This document shows, one piece after another, positions 17,815 through 28,745 of a stretch of 64,000 bases of DNA (its first letter is position 1; the number at the start of each line of letters is the position of its first letter). The notes beneath the pieces were generated by a model. That model had not been told where the DNA came from. It ran no database searches and saw nothing but the letters and a program-made list of their open reading frames with translations. The stretch is from Pogonophryne albipinna (Eukaryota; Chordata; Actinopteri; Perciformes; Artedidraconidae), in assembly GCA_028583405.1 (NCBI GenBank), contig JAPTMU010000090.1, forward strand, positions 310,001 to 374,000, given 5' to 3'. A program made the translations under genes and the position numbers.

Positions 17815-20149
17815 CTTAAATAAGTTAAAACCAATGAACAGTAAAGAATGTAGAGGGAATTATGATCAAGAATCTGTTATGCCTTGTTTAATATTGCAAG
17901 ACGTCTTGAGACTTTGGAATTAATATGTTTTATGTGTGGTTTCCAGCTCAGTTTCTCATCAATTGTGATCCCAAGGAATATATTTTCTTTAACTCTCTCA
18001 ATGTAAATCCCATCTATCTTAATGGATGCTTGTGTATTGCAATTTCCAAATATGATTAATGTTGTTTTATTCAAGTTTAATGATAACTTATTACTGTTTA
18101 GCCATAACTTTAGTTTGCATATTCCAGCTGTGATCTCTTCCAATAGTAGCTGTGCATTGTCCCCAGAACAAAGTATATTGGTGTCACCAACAAACAAAAC
18201 AAACTTGAGTACTCTCGATACATTGCATATTTCATTAATATACATAATAAATAGTTTTGGCCCCAATACTGACCCCTGGGGGACACCGCATGTAATGTCC
18301 AAATATGAAGAACAACACTCTCCCAGCTTCACAAACTGTTGCCTGTTGGTTAAATAACTCCTAACCCATTCCAAAACTACACCCCTGATTCCATGACATC
18401 CAGTTTTTTTATTAATATGTCATGATTAATCGTGTCAAATGCTTTTTTTAGGTCAATGGCATGTTTTTTTTGGTCAATTGAGGTAATTTCTTCAAGTGAG
18501 TCTAATAAAGCCATCAATGTTGATCTATTGGCTCTGAATCCATATTGACTTTCTGTGAGAAGTTTGTGTTTTTCTATGAAATTGTCCAGTCTGTTATTGA
18601 AAAGCTTTTCAAGAATTTTTGAGAATTGTGGTAGAAGTGAGACAGGTCTGTAGTTTGTGAAGTGATGTTTGTTCCCAGCTTTGAACAAAGGTATGACTTT
18701 TGCTATTTTCATTTTGTTAGGAAATGCACCAGTTTGGAATGATAAGTTACATATGTGTGTGAATGGCTTTGAAATAACATCTATAACCTTTTTTAATACA
18801 GTCATGTCAATGTCATCACAATCGGTAGATTTTTAGTTTTTACATTTCGTTACAATATCACTTCCCTTTCATTCACTGCTGTGAGGAACATTGAGAAAGG
18901 ATTACGTTTTATTAAGTTTTCCAGCTTTCTTTCTGATGTTCCTCCATCAGGGATTTTGCCTGCTAATTCAGGTCCAACATTTACAAAGAAATCATTGAAT
19001 CTGTTGGATACAACATCCATATTTTCCTCTTCCTTATCCTTGTCAATGAAGTATGTGGGATAACTCCTTTTTCTAGACTCATTTTTTATAATACTATTCA
19101 GTATGCTCCATATTCCTTTAATGTTGTTTTTATTTTTGTCTAGTATTTTCCGATAGTATTCATTTTTGCAGGTCCTTATTAGAATTGTTAATTTATTTTC
19201 ATATGTTTTATGTCTAATCTCTGTCTCTTTTGATTTATTTCGCATGAAATCTCTATACAATTAATTTGTCTTTTTACAGGCATTTTGTAAACCCCTACTG
19301 TATTTGACAACTGGGCAGTATGTATCATATAATGATACAAAAATTCTCAGGAATTGATCATATGCACTGTCAATATTATTTTCTTGGTATAAATCATCCC
19401 ATCTTTGTGCCAGTAAGGCATTTTTTAAAGCGTTCATTGCTTCCTCTGATCCAACTCGTCTGTATTGAATAGCTTGTCCGGCATGTTATTACTATAGTTT
19501 CTGTCATAAACTGCAAATACTGGTAGGTGGTCACTTATATCATTTATTAAAAGTTCACTTACTGTATTGTTTTCTATGTCATTTGTGAATATATTGTCTA
19601 TGAGAGCACAGTGCGATGTGATTCTGCTGGGTCTAGTAATTTTTGGATATAAACTCATACATTGTGTTGATACATTCTTCTGTCATGCTGTGATTATTTG
19701 GATTCAGAAGGTCAATATTGAAGTCACCACAAATGAAAACTGTTTTATGAAACACTTTTGAGAATATTTCCTCCATCCAGTCCTTGAAAATCTCAATACT
19801 AGAGCCGGGTGCTCTATATATACAACTGATGGTTACATTTTTCGTTTTTTCTTTGCAGATTTCAATCGTGATACATTCCAATACATTATCAATCACTGTT
19901 GACATATAATTCATCACCTTGAATTGTAAAGTATTGTCCACATACAAGGCTACTCCTCCTCCACCCTTGTCTATTTATGTATCTGAGTTCATAGCCCTCC
20001 AGCTCAAGGTCTATGCCTTTGTCCTCCGTGATCCAAGTGTCAGATATGGCAATGATGCTAAATGTTTGTTGAAACTGATTTAAATATTCCTTGATGAGAT
20101 TACCAGTTGAATTATACTTAAAGTTCAGGGTTAAAAAGATACTGTTCAA
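17815..20149 (-). pseudogene. LINE endonuclease/RT, unit B
   Basis: The same element as at 2773-5107, with its C-terminal part at 11243-11642. Here the endonuclease motif ICGDFNIDLLNPN is intact, unlike unit A, but frame breaks remain around 19950, 19640, 19430, 19260 (an ATT/TAA change gives a stop), 18830 and 18395. The catalytic box is FVGD as in the other units. Confidence 0.83.
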
Positions 20150-20305
20150 ATTATTTATTTTTTAAAAGTTCAACAAATTGATGTTTTCAAAGTCAATGAA
20201 TAATCGTATTTAATAATCGTGATATCAATATTGACCAAAATCATCATGATTATGATTTTGACTTAAACGAGCAACTGTTATGTGTCAGTAAAACCTTCTC
20301 TCCTT

Positions 20306-20338
20306 TTTCTCTCTCTCTCTCTCTCGCTCTCTCTCTCT

Positions 20339-20372
<34 letters not shown>

Positions 20373-20374
20373 CA

Positions 20375-20459
<85 letters not shown>
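20306..20459. repeat. (CT)n(CA)n microsatellite, unit B
   Basis: About 154 bp, the longest of the four within the array. Confidence 0.95.
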
Positions 20460-20818
20460 GACAGCTCTGTCTTTTAGTTTGAAGTTGCACACTCACCTTC
20501 TGCCAACGACATACTCAATCAGTCTGTGCTGCATATTGTCTACTAAATTAACAATTGAACATATCATTACCAGAATACTGGTCAAACTGAAGTCAACACA
20601 GTTCAAAAACGTCTACTTCTTCCACACAATGTAATATTTTCAAGTTTTATTTTGTATTCAATTATTTAATATATTTTAGTTACATATGTTTTACTGCATT
20701 AAATAATGTCTAATCTTTCTTCAGCCATTACACATTGCATTCTGACTCAGCAACAATAGCAACAATATGTCCATCTGAACAGAGGTCTTTTAGAATATAT
20801 CTCAACCCCAGTCCGTCA
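20460..20818. other. Spacer 3' of the TAAR gene, unit B
   Basis: AT-rich and non-coding; equivalent to 5346-5696. Confidence 0.4.
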
Positions 20819-22071
20819 TTACAGTATTTTAGAATAACACGAGCTTGACTGAAGTATCTTAAGGGTAACAATGAGCTTGATAGATTTTCTAAACCAGGGG
20901 TATAACGAGGCATAAATCAATGGGTTCAGACAGGAGTTAAAATACAGCAACCAGATTACAATGGGTGAGGTTGAACTACTATTTTCAATATCCTCACCTA
21001 TAAGGGATGGAGTGTAATATGGAAAAAAACATATTAGAAACACAAGGACAACAACACCAAGAGTCCTGGCTGCTTTCATCTCAGATTTCTTAACAGTTGC
21101 ACCAACTGAACGTTGCATAGTGACAGCGATAACATGAGAACGCATGGCTCGAGCCTGAGACACAGCCACCACAAACACTCTCATATACAGAACTATGATA
21201 ACAGTAATGGGGGCAATAAAGGTAACAACTAAGTCAACAGCTCCTGTGATATTGTTAAGGACAATTACACACTCTCCATGGCAAGAATTATGTGAATCAG
21301 GTTGACTCAGAAAGTCCTTTAAAATGAGACAATTATAGATAACAGAACAAATCCAACAAAGACAGATGCAGATTTTTGTTATGTTGAGAGTAACTCTGGT
21401 GCTGTAATGTAGAGAGTCACAAATAGCAAAATAACGATCAATGGATATGAGCACCATGTTTCCAACCGTAGAAGAGGTAATGATAAAACCAACTATACTA
21501 TACAGAGCACACATCAGGTCACCCAAGTACCAGCAGGTCTCTGTTAAAAGGATTGCAACAGGCATCAAAATGAGGCCCACAAGGAAGTCTGAGACAGCCA
21601 GGGAGAGGATGAGGAGGTTAGTGGGGGTGTGGAGCTGCCTGGAAAGGAAGAATTTCACCATAAATACAATTATCAATGATAGCTTGTACAAACAAACAGC
21701 ACTAAAACACAAAGAAAGACATGGACATGCATTTGTTGAGCAGTGCTTGCTTGAACTATTTTGTCACACAACGTCAGGTTTGAATATGTTATAATTTAAA
21801 ACAGAACAACTATTATCTGAAACATTAATTAAAAGGAATGCATGGCTACTTTCCAATAATGAACATATACAAGCTTAAGCTTGAAAGTTTTTCGGTGCCT
21901 GAAGTGGGAGATAGAGATGATGACCAGCAGGTTGAGAGCTGCAGTGATCAGAGCGATGAAGGACAGCAGGAAGTAAGCGAGCAGGACATCTGACTGAGCT
22001 GGCTTAGGCTTCCTGCAGGATTTGTTGAAGAGTTGTGGAAAGCAGAGTTCATCCATTTGGGAAGTCTCCAT
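20819..22071 (-). CDS. taar: Trace amine-associated receptor, unit B (two exons, 330 aa)
   Basis: Exon 1 is 22071-21899, the intron is 21898-21639 (260 bp, GC...AG) and exon 2 is 21638-20819. The spliced product is one residue longer than the others (ENSSSTSPIV against the EINSSNSIV type near TM7). It is the most diverged copy: CDSLHYSTRV replaces CDPLHYTTRV after DRY, NITKIC replaces NRTKIC, and LSQPDS replaces LRQPDS. Gly at 3.32 and Asp at 5.42 are kept. The NIT triplet near the second intracellular loop is not a likely glycosylation site. The intron contains a stop in the exon 1 frame, so only a spliced message gives a receptor. Receptor identity is secure; the ligand is unknown. Confidence 0.83.
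21639..21898 (-). other. TAAR intron, unit B (260 bp, GC-AG)
   Basis: Donor CAG|GCACCG and acceptor CCAG|GCAGCTC are at the same codon as in the other units, but an extra segment of about 150 bp is present (about 21706-21856 in plus coordinates). It may be ancestral sequence lost from A, C and D, or an insertion in B. Confidence 0.72.
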
Positions 22072-22837
22072 CTGCAGAGAGACGTGTTGAGAAGCTGCTG
22101 TGTTCTGGCAAAGCTCTCTGTTATGCAGCTGATATATCTCTTCTCATCTGTCCTTCCCCTACTATTACTTTCTCTCTAGCTAAGAATGAAATCCCTAAGC
22201 TCTACTTTGTTTTCTGCAGTCATCTTCATCTCAGTCTTCATCACTTCCATGTAACTTGTTTTTTTCGTAATTCCCGGCATTGGCATCATCTTATTTGATT
22301 ATGGTGCCCACTTTTTCCTTCTCATCAAGAGTGGTTTTAAAGTGTAAAGAATCTTAAAAGATTAACATTTTTCGTGAAGTATTGAAACCAAGTGGGCCAT
22401 GCTGATAAGTTACATTGTGGGAGTGGCTCCTCAGAGTTATGGTCAAAGGATCAATGAAGCCAACTTGCTTCTAGACAATGGATTAGGTTATTTAGCCTTT
22501 TGGGCCTGGTTGTTCCAGGGTTATCTTGAAACAAAAACGACATAAAGGCAAGAGATTGGGAAGGCCAATGAGATTGACTGATTGTTCGCCTCAAGAAAGG
22601 TCTGGCAGCCCCCAGATGACTCTGGAAAGAGACACAGGGTTTCAGAGTTTTCAGCTCAGGAGGAGAGCTGCTGATATCCTTATACTGTCAGGCACTTTGA
22701 AGGGCTCCCAAACACATCCAAAATGTTGTCGATGGATAATGAAAAGTTGGAAGATTATAGGGAAGCTTTAAACATATCCCGATATCACAGCGCCAGGTAT
22801 GGATGAGATTTGCCCAGCAATATTAAAGGCTCTAGAC
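22072..22837. other. Region upstream of TAAR, unit B
   Basis: Equivalent to 6797-7562; presumed promoter region and degraded sequence. Confidence 0.4.
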
Positions 22838-22993
22838 CAGTGGTTCTCAACTGGTGGGTCGCGACCCAAAAGGGGGTCGCAGATGTGTAAGTGAAGAAAA
22901 AAAAAAGTTGGAAACATTTGAATTTTTTATTTTGAAGGCCCGATTTTTTTAACGCATTCATTAGGGGTTGGACTGGAAGTACCGGAGACCATA
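22838..22993 (+). mobile_element. hAT-like element, truncated at the unit junction (B/C)
   Basis: As at 7563-7718, preceded by CTCTAGAC, the left target copy. Confidence 0.82.
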
Positions 22994-23000
22994 ACTTGAA

Positions 23001-23510
23001 GTGAGAGCTTGTGCTCAAAGAGGCTCCTGCCACAGAAACGTGACTCAGGACCCAGGAGACAGCCGCACATTAAAGAGGGACTCCACAGGACAAGTCAGGA
23101 AAAACAGCAATTTGCTCACAGATTCTGCACCTTTCAGTATTCCCTTCGGACCACATCTCATCCCTGTGTGCTGTCAGCAAGAAACCAAGAAAGATTTGGA
23201 GGTCAAACCTTCCACGAACTGTGATGTCAAATCTCAGGAGGCCTGCACCGTCAGCTCAGATGCAGCACAGAGGACTTCCGCTGTCAGATTGCAGCAGGAC
23301 AAATATGAATTTAGCGATCAATGTACAGCGCGTGACGGTGCAGTTTTGACCTCAAAGATCTCTGTAGAGGATTGTGAGGAGCCTATGCACTCAACAATAA
23401 GCACTAACGACCTGTTGGACTGCCTGCTGCATCCTGATATCATCACCCGTGTCACTGAGTTGTTACTGGAGCGGCACACAGGAAGTCGCAGAGCCATAGC
23501 ACCGTCCTAG
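23001..23510 (+). CDS. 169-codon open frame of unknown identity, unit C
   Basis: The unit C copy of 7726-8235, differing by very few residues (RRAIAPS instead of RRAMAPS at the end). The same cautions apply: it may be a captured terminal exon. Confidence 0.38.
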   Translation: MRACAQRGSCHRNVTQDPGDSRTLKRDSTGQVRKNSNLLTDSAPFSIPFGPHLIPVCCQQETKKDLEVKPSTNCDVKSQEACTVSSDAAQRTSAVRLQQDKYEFSDQCTARDGAVLTSKISVEDCEEPMHSTISTNDLLDCLLHPDIITRVTELLLERHTGSRRAIAPS

Positions 23511-24482
23511 CTTTAATATTCACTGTAAACATTTCCTGTTTCCCTTTCCAGCAAACAGGGGAAAGCTAAAAAGCTCTTTGTATGACTGGTGAGGATATAG
23601 TGCTGCAGGAATGAGTCCTAAAACCCGGAAAGGGGTCAGCATTTTTGCATTTGTGGTTCACTCAACGGGTTTTGACAATGGGATTTGGTTAGAAACAAGA
23701 GCTGTGGTTAACACAAGTTTAAGAGATTGTCACAATGTCTTTAACCAAATAAAATATTTAAATGAATTATCTCGCCATCTTGCTTCTTGACAAAGTACAC
23801 ATTGCTGTGGATTGAACCACTGAAGACATCCATTTACCCCTTGAACCAAAGCCACCAGTACATATTTCCATAACATTTTACCAGTTGGGCTTATACGTAG
23901 ATTAGAGTAAGGGTTAGGGCTAAAAGGGGAATTGGCTTGGACGCTCAAAGCTAATAATCTGCATTACTGTATCGTGTAATTTCACACAAAGACAGAAAAT
24001 AGACAAGCAACAGAAATATATAGAAACTGGGTAATATACAGTATACATTACAAAGGACACTTGATGATAGATAAAGGCTTTCCAATATTGTTGGAATAAC
24101 AATAGAGAGGCCGTAGAGACAGGCTTCAATGCCCTCTCAGAGCATTATATAGGGCAGGATGAGAGCTCTCCTCGTTCGGTAAAGTTCATTACAAAGATGT
24201 TGAGAGATTTTATCTTTCCGCATCAATAACTCAAACACAAAACGTTCTCAAAACACAAGCCCCATCCCTCAACCACCATTGTAAGGTGGACAACAAGCCA
24301 GAAAATACATTGGAAAAAAGCTACATGGCGCCATCCTACGAGCTAGACGACTTCTATCTGCAGCCGAGTGAGCAGGGACCGTCTACAAAGTGCAACACCG
24401 TAAAATAACAAATATACAATACAAAAGTCAATACATACATTTTTTTAATATTTACATAAATAATTATACAAATCCAGGGAGG
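23511..24482. other. Non-coding stretch, unit C
   Basis: Equivalent to 8236-9207; nothing further recognised. Confidence 0.4.
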
Positions 24483-26223
24483 GATCCATGCACACTCTAC
24501 ATGAGGTAAGCGTGTGTGAGTGTGCCTTAACCAAGCTGCGGCCCCGACTTCTCCACGGTTACAACCGGATGGGAGGAAGTGAGGACAGTGGATGTTAGCC
24601 GAAAAGCCGGTCAGGGACGGTGTGGTGGGTCGATGTTGTTGGACGACAGGGCGTTTATACATCAGGGCTCTGCCCACTGTACCTATAGAGTCCAGTAGAG
24701 GGCGGAGCCTGTGTGAGATATAACGGGGGTTACGTATTGTAACCATAGACTGTATATATAAATGGACGTAGTGTCCGTGACGTCACCCATAGGATTCTGC
24801 AGAGTTGCCGAGAAGCCCTTAGTAGGCGGAGTCGGCCACTAACGGCTCGACTGTGACGTCAGAGTCTAATCCCGCCTGCTCCAAATAAGGGCAAAGAGGC
24901 GGAGCCGAGGCGGGACCTGCTGCCTCCGAACTGGAAGTAAACAGAGCTAGCTCAGGCTAAGAAGCTAAGCTAACATGAAATACATGCATACCAAGTTACT
25001 GCTAACAGTGTAGTTCCCCTATATAAGCGTTACATTCATAATCAAATGAGACAATCTGCAAGAGAATTAGCTATATTTTGTTATTCTTAATGCTTGTCAT
25101 TCACACGTTGAGAAAAGACGGACTCCACCGCCCGGATCTAACGGAGCCGCAGTGGGCTAGCTCCGGGACGCCGGCTGGAGCTAGCCCCCTGCGGCTCCGT
25201 TAGCTCCGGCGGCCACCACTGGGATAATTGGGTCCCCTATTAACATTTGCTCCCGTTTAGCATTATGGGCGTCATAGCCATAGACTATACAAGTCTTACC
25301 CAAGGCTGAATCATAAACTAAAATGTATATGTATGCATAAAGGGTTACGTCCTTAGCTGGCTAATAAGTAGCAAGCTAAGCTACCAAGCACACAAACACC
25401 TGCGAACGGGGTTAACATGTATAATATTATCATTTTAGACTTCTTGGAAGTTCTGTTAGTACATTCAAGCGCACAGCACGACATTTTAATTGTCTGGTAT
25501 TTGTAACAATATTCCCTAAAAGGCACAATCACCACGAACACGGCTAAAGGGTCAAGTACAGTACTATGACTAACTAACGTTGTAGCCTCTATGGTTGTAG
25601 CCTAGCAGAGTGGACAAGTTGCTGTTAGCTGACAGTGAGGCATGTACGTGTCCATCAACGTGTCCACGCCCTAATTTATGCAAAAACTTTAAGACCTAAT
25701 ATAAATAAAAGGGTCGTGTTAGAAAACAATTCACTCACAGATTCATTATCATGAAGGTGGAATCTAACTATATCGATAATAATATTTATTGCATCCAGGG
25801 GTAGAAACATGTTTTTTTCTGCTGTAAAGTTGGGCATTTTAACATGGGGGTCGATGGAAATTGCTCCTTTCTGCAGCCAGTCCCTAGCGGCCCATGTATG
25901 AACTGCAGTGTGTGGCACTTCCGTATTGGCGTCCCGGCTGTTCCCCAGAGTTTGCCGCTTGATTGTAACCCTAGTTATATAAGCACGGGCGGAGTCCTCT
26001 ACCTGGGGGCCCTGTCTTTCCTAGGCCGCTCGCTGAAGAGGGTGTAGGATGGCGGGCGGAGGGCGTAGCCGCCTTATATACTGTGGGCCTGCACGCGCAT
26101 TCAGGTAGGCTCGCCCCGATTGGCCGGCTACGTTTGCGTAACTCAGTAGGTGAAAGTACGCACAGCAGAGTCCAGTAGAGGGCTCCGCCTGTGCTTATAT
26201 AACTAGGGTTACAATACGTAACC
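24483..26223 (+). mobile_element. DIRS-2 3' remnant split by the 1.2-kb insertion, unit C
   Basis: DIRS-2 parts are 24483-24744 and 25962-26223. The insertion is 24745-25961 (1,217 bp) with ATTGTAACC at both sides (24736-24744, 25962-25970). A 26-of-27 hairpin lies near 25138-25203. Confidence 0.72.
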
Positions 26224-26518
26224 CCCCGTTTTCACCCCGTGAGGGTTGACGCTAACTTTACATGGAAGCTGCCGCATATACACGTTCTCCTGGCGAAACC
26301 TCAAATCATCTTCGTAATATCTATCAAACTATAGATCCTACACATCCATTGGACGTGGATTCTAAAAGTACAATATACACTTCTCGCTAGAAATCTAATC
26401 GAAATGCGTTTTAATGGCCAAACTATCCTACAATTTAGGACTTTACAGAGAGGGTTATTTGTGAATAAACGACCCTCTGTACGTTTGCAATCAACGGGAG
26501 CACTAGAGGTCGAGAACT

Positions 26519-26926
26519 TTAAAACGTGATTATAGGTCGTAATAAGGGCTTGACCAATGGACCTATTTGGTCGTATGAGTTGGAGGACTTGTTGCTCCTC
26601 ACCCCACAAACAGAAACACAAAAACTTCTCTTTGTTGTGCGCACCCTAACATTAGTGAATATAAATGAACCCCGTAAATGATAATTCTCTTGTCTTTCAT
26701 TGAACATTATCTGAATATTCCCAGGTAATTGAAATTGTTTTGCCTTAAACATGATTTGTGCGATTTGGAATTCAACAAGATCTGACAGTTTTAATAATTT
26801 TAGCTCTAAGAATAATGGGTTTGTATGATCCCTATAGCCGACATTTTTAATAAGTCTTATTACTCTTTTTTGTAGAATAAATAGGGATTGTGTTTTTTTT
26901 ATAATTACTCCCCCAAACCTCTGCAC
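26519..26926 (-). pseudogene. C-terminal end of the LINE RT gene, unit C
   Basis: As at 11243-11642, but an eighth A in the run (minus strand) shifts the frame before FILQKRVIRL. Confidence 0.78.
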
Positions 26927-27221
26927 ACCTGTGTCTTATTGGCCTGATTAGTGTGTGTGTATTTAGGCTCTGTTTTCCCTGTCAGTGGACAGGTAGTGTG
27001 TGTGAGTTCTATTTCGTATATGGCTTCGCCCTCTAAGGCTATCGCTATTGGGTTATCCCTCTGCGCCCTCGCGCAGCACTGAAACACTTGTAGTCCACGC
27101 CCACCCGCCAGGTGGGCCCCACCCTCGGGCCTCCTTCCGGTATAAATAGGAAGGGGGCCCGGCAATCTGCTCCCTCTTTTCTTCAGCAACCAGCAGTACT
27201 GAAGCACAAGAAGATCGAATC

Positions 27222-28670
27222 ATGAGCAATGATAGTGTCCGCGAGTGTCCCTCGTGCAAAACGGGATACATCATGAGCTATGATTTGCACCCAATATGCG
27301 AATCCTGCCTGGGGCCAGAGCACGCGGACGCGGCTCTCAGCCAGCAGGTCGCATGTTCACATTGTGTTCGTCTCCCATCATCCGACAGGAAGCGAAGGGC
27401 GGACGCTCTAGCTGCTGCGGGTGAGGAGGACGACTGGCCCATCCAGAACAGGGACGACAGCCTGTTTCTGGAGGCGAGTGGGGGGCGGGAGTCGGACGAC
27501 TCCTACCCCGTCTCCCTCCATGGCTCGCCATGCGGCTCTCCCCTCCCCCCTCTTCCCCGGATGGGGGAGACGGGGTCGGAGCGAGATTCAGAGGTGGCGG
27601 CCGAGCACGCGGTCCCCTTCTCCGTGGCCACGGCGCTACCGGCGTTGGGTGGCATTATGCTGGAGCTGCCGGAAATAATCAGCAAAGCAGCAGCATGCAG
27701 AGGTCTCCCCGTTCCCCGAGGACGGGAGAGGGTGGCTCTGGGTGACATGGCCGGAGTGTTTTCCCGGGTTCAGACGGGCAGGAGTGACCCGATCTGGCCG
27801 CGCTTCCCCGCCATTAGGCGATACCAGGAAGGGGCAGCGGCGAACCCGAGGACCTTGAGGGCTCCGGTGGCCACCTTTGTCCCCTTCACTAAGGTGGAGG
27901 GGTTCACAGAGGAGGGTTTTCCAACCACCCCCGCTCTGGAACCAAGCTTAATGGCGTTCTTCGGGGTTAGGCAGGCCAACTTGGTCGCCGGACGGCGCCC
28001 TATGTTGGCCGCCCCCAAGGACCAGTATGTCACCCGCCAGGCTGACCGTGCGCACCAGTGTGCGTTCCAGGCATCTGCAGCAGCGAATAACATCGCGTTG
28101 CTGACCAACTCGGTGGTGACGCTGGTCGAACAGTCCACCACCGTGGCACCAGAGGAGGCGGAAGAGATCGCCAAGGCGGCCAGCACGGCACTCACGCTGT
28201 GCGCAGCCGTGGCGGTCTCCCAGGCAAGGATCACAGCCTGGATGGCTCAGATCCAGCACCACCTCTGGTTGCAACAAGCAGCAGTTACAGAGCCAGCCAG
28301 GAAGGTTTTGCTGGACGCTCCGATCAGCTCGGACGGGCTGTTCGGACCCCAGTTCCTGGCCATGGTTGAGTCCATGAAGGCGGCATCGGAGCAAGCGGAT
28401 GACATCCGCCAGCACGTCGGCTGGCTCCAGCCAGCGGTGAAGCATCAGCGGCACCAGCGGCAGCAGCAGCAGCCAACCCGGCCACAGCGGCAGACAGAGA
28501 GACACTCGCAGCAACAACAGCCGAGGCGTCAGACTCGTCCGTCAGCGGCGGCTGGGGCACCGTCTCGCGCCTCCGCCCCCCCACCAGAGAAGGGGGGTAA
28601 GAAGGGAGTGAGGTACTCCCGTTCGGCGTCTGCTCCACGAGAGCCGCCGAAAAAACAGAGCCGGCCCTGA
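27222..28670 (+). CDS. DIRS-1 gag-like protein, unit C (482 aa)
   Basis: Open at full length with the same Cys pairs (9/12, 26/29, 45/48) and the basic Gln-rich tail. It differs from unit B by a handful of residues, such as Met for Thr in LMAFFGV and His for Arg in IQHHLWL. Confidence 0.8.
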   Translation: MSNDSVRECPSCKTGYIMSYDLHPICESCLGPEHADAALSQQVACSHCVRLPSSDRKRRADALAAAGEEDDWPIQNRDDSLFLEASGGRESDDSYPVSLHGSPCGSPLPPLPRMGETGSERDSEVAAEHAVPFSVATALPALGGIMLELPEIISKAAACRGLPVPRGRERVALGDMAGVFSRVQTGRSDPIWPRFPAIRRYQEGAAANPRTLRAPVATFVPFTKVEGFTEEGFPTTPALEPSLMAFFGVRQANLVAGRRPMLAAPKDQYVTRQADRAHQCAFQASAAANNIALLTNSVVTLVEQSTTVAPEEAEEIAKAASTALTLCAAVAVSQARITAWMAQIQHHLWLQQAAVTEPARKVLLDAPISSDGLFGPQFLAMVESMKAASEQADDIRQHVGWLQPAVKHQRHQRQQQQPTRPQRQTERHSQQQQPRRQTRPSAAAGAPSRASAPPPEKGGKKGVRYSRSASAPREPPKKQSRP

Positions 28671-28745
28671 CGGTTTGGGGGGAAGTGTGAGGGAAATAAA
28701 AAAAGATTATTTCCCAACAGGTGGTCTGAGTCATCAGTTGCAAAT

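Larger units (their letters stand above)
7719..22993. repeat. Segmental tandem unit B (15,275 bp)
   Basis: One complete unit of the array, bounded by identical breakpoints inside the hAT element. It repeats at 22994-43895 (unit C) and 43896-59150 (unit D) with scattered substitutions and small indels; 1-7718 is the end of unit A. Confidence 0.92.

Noticed and set aside
20250..20492. Open frames of alternating Cys-Val or His-Thr in the microsatellites (also at 41359-41580, 60195-60569)
   Set aside because: They are translations of CA/CT repeats and not genes.
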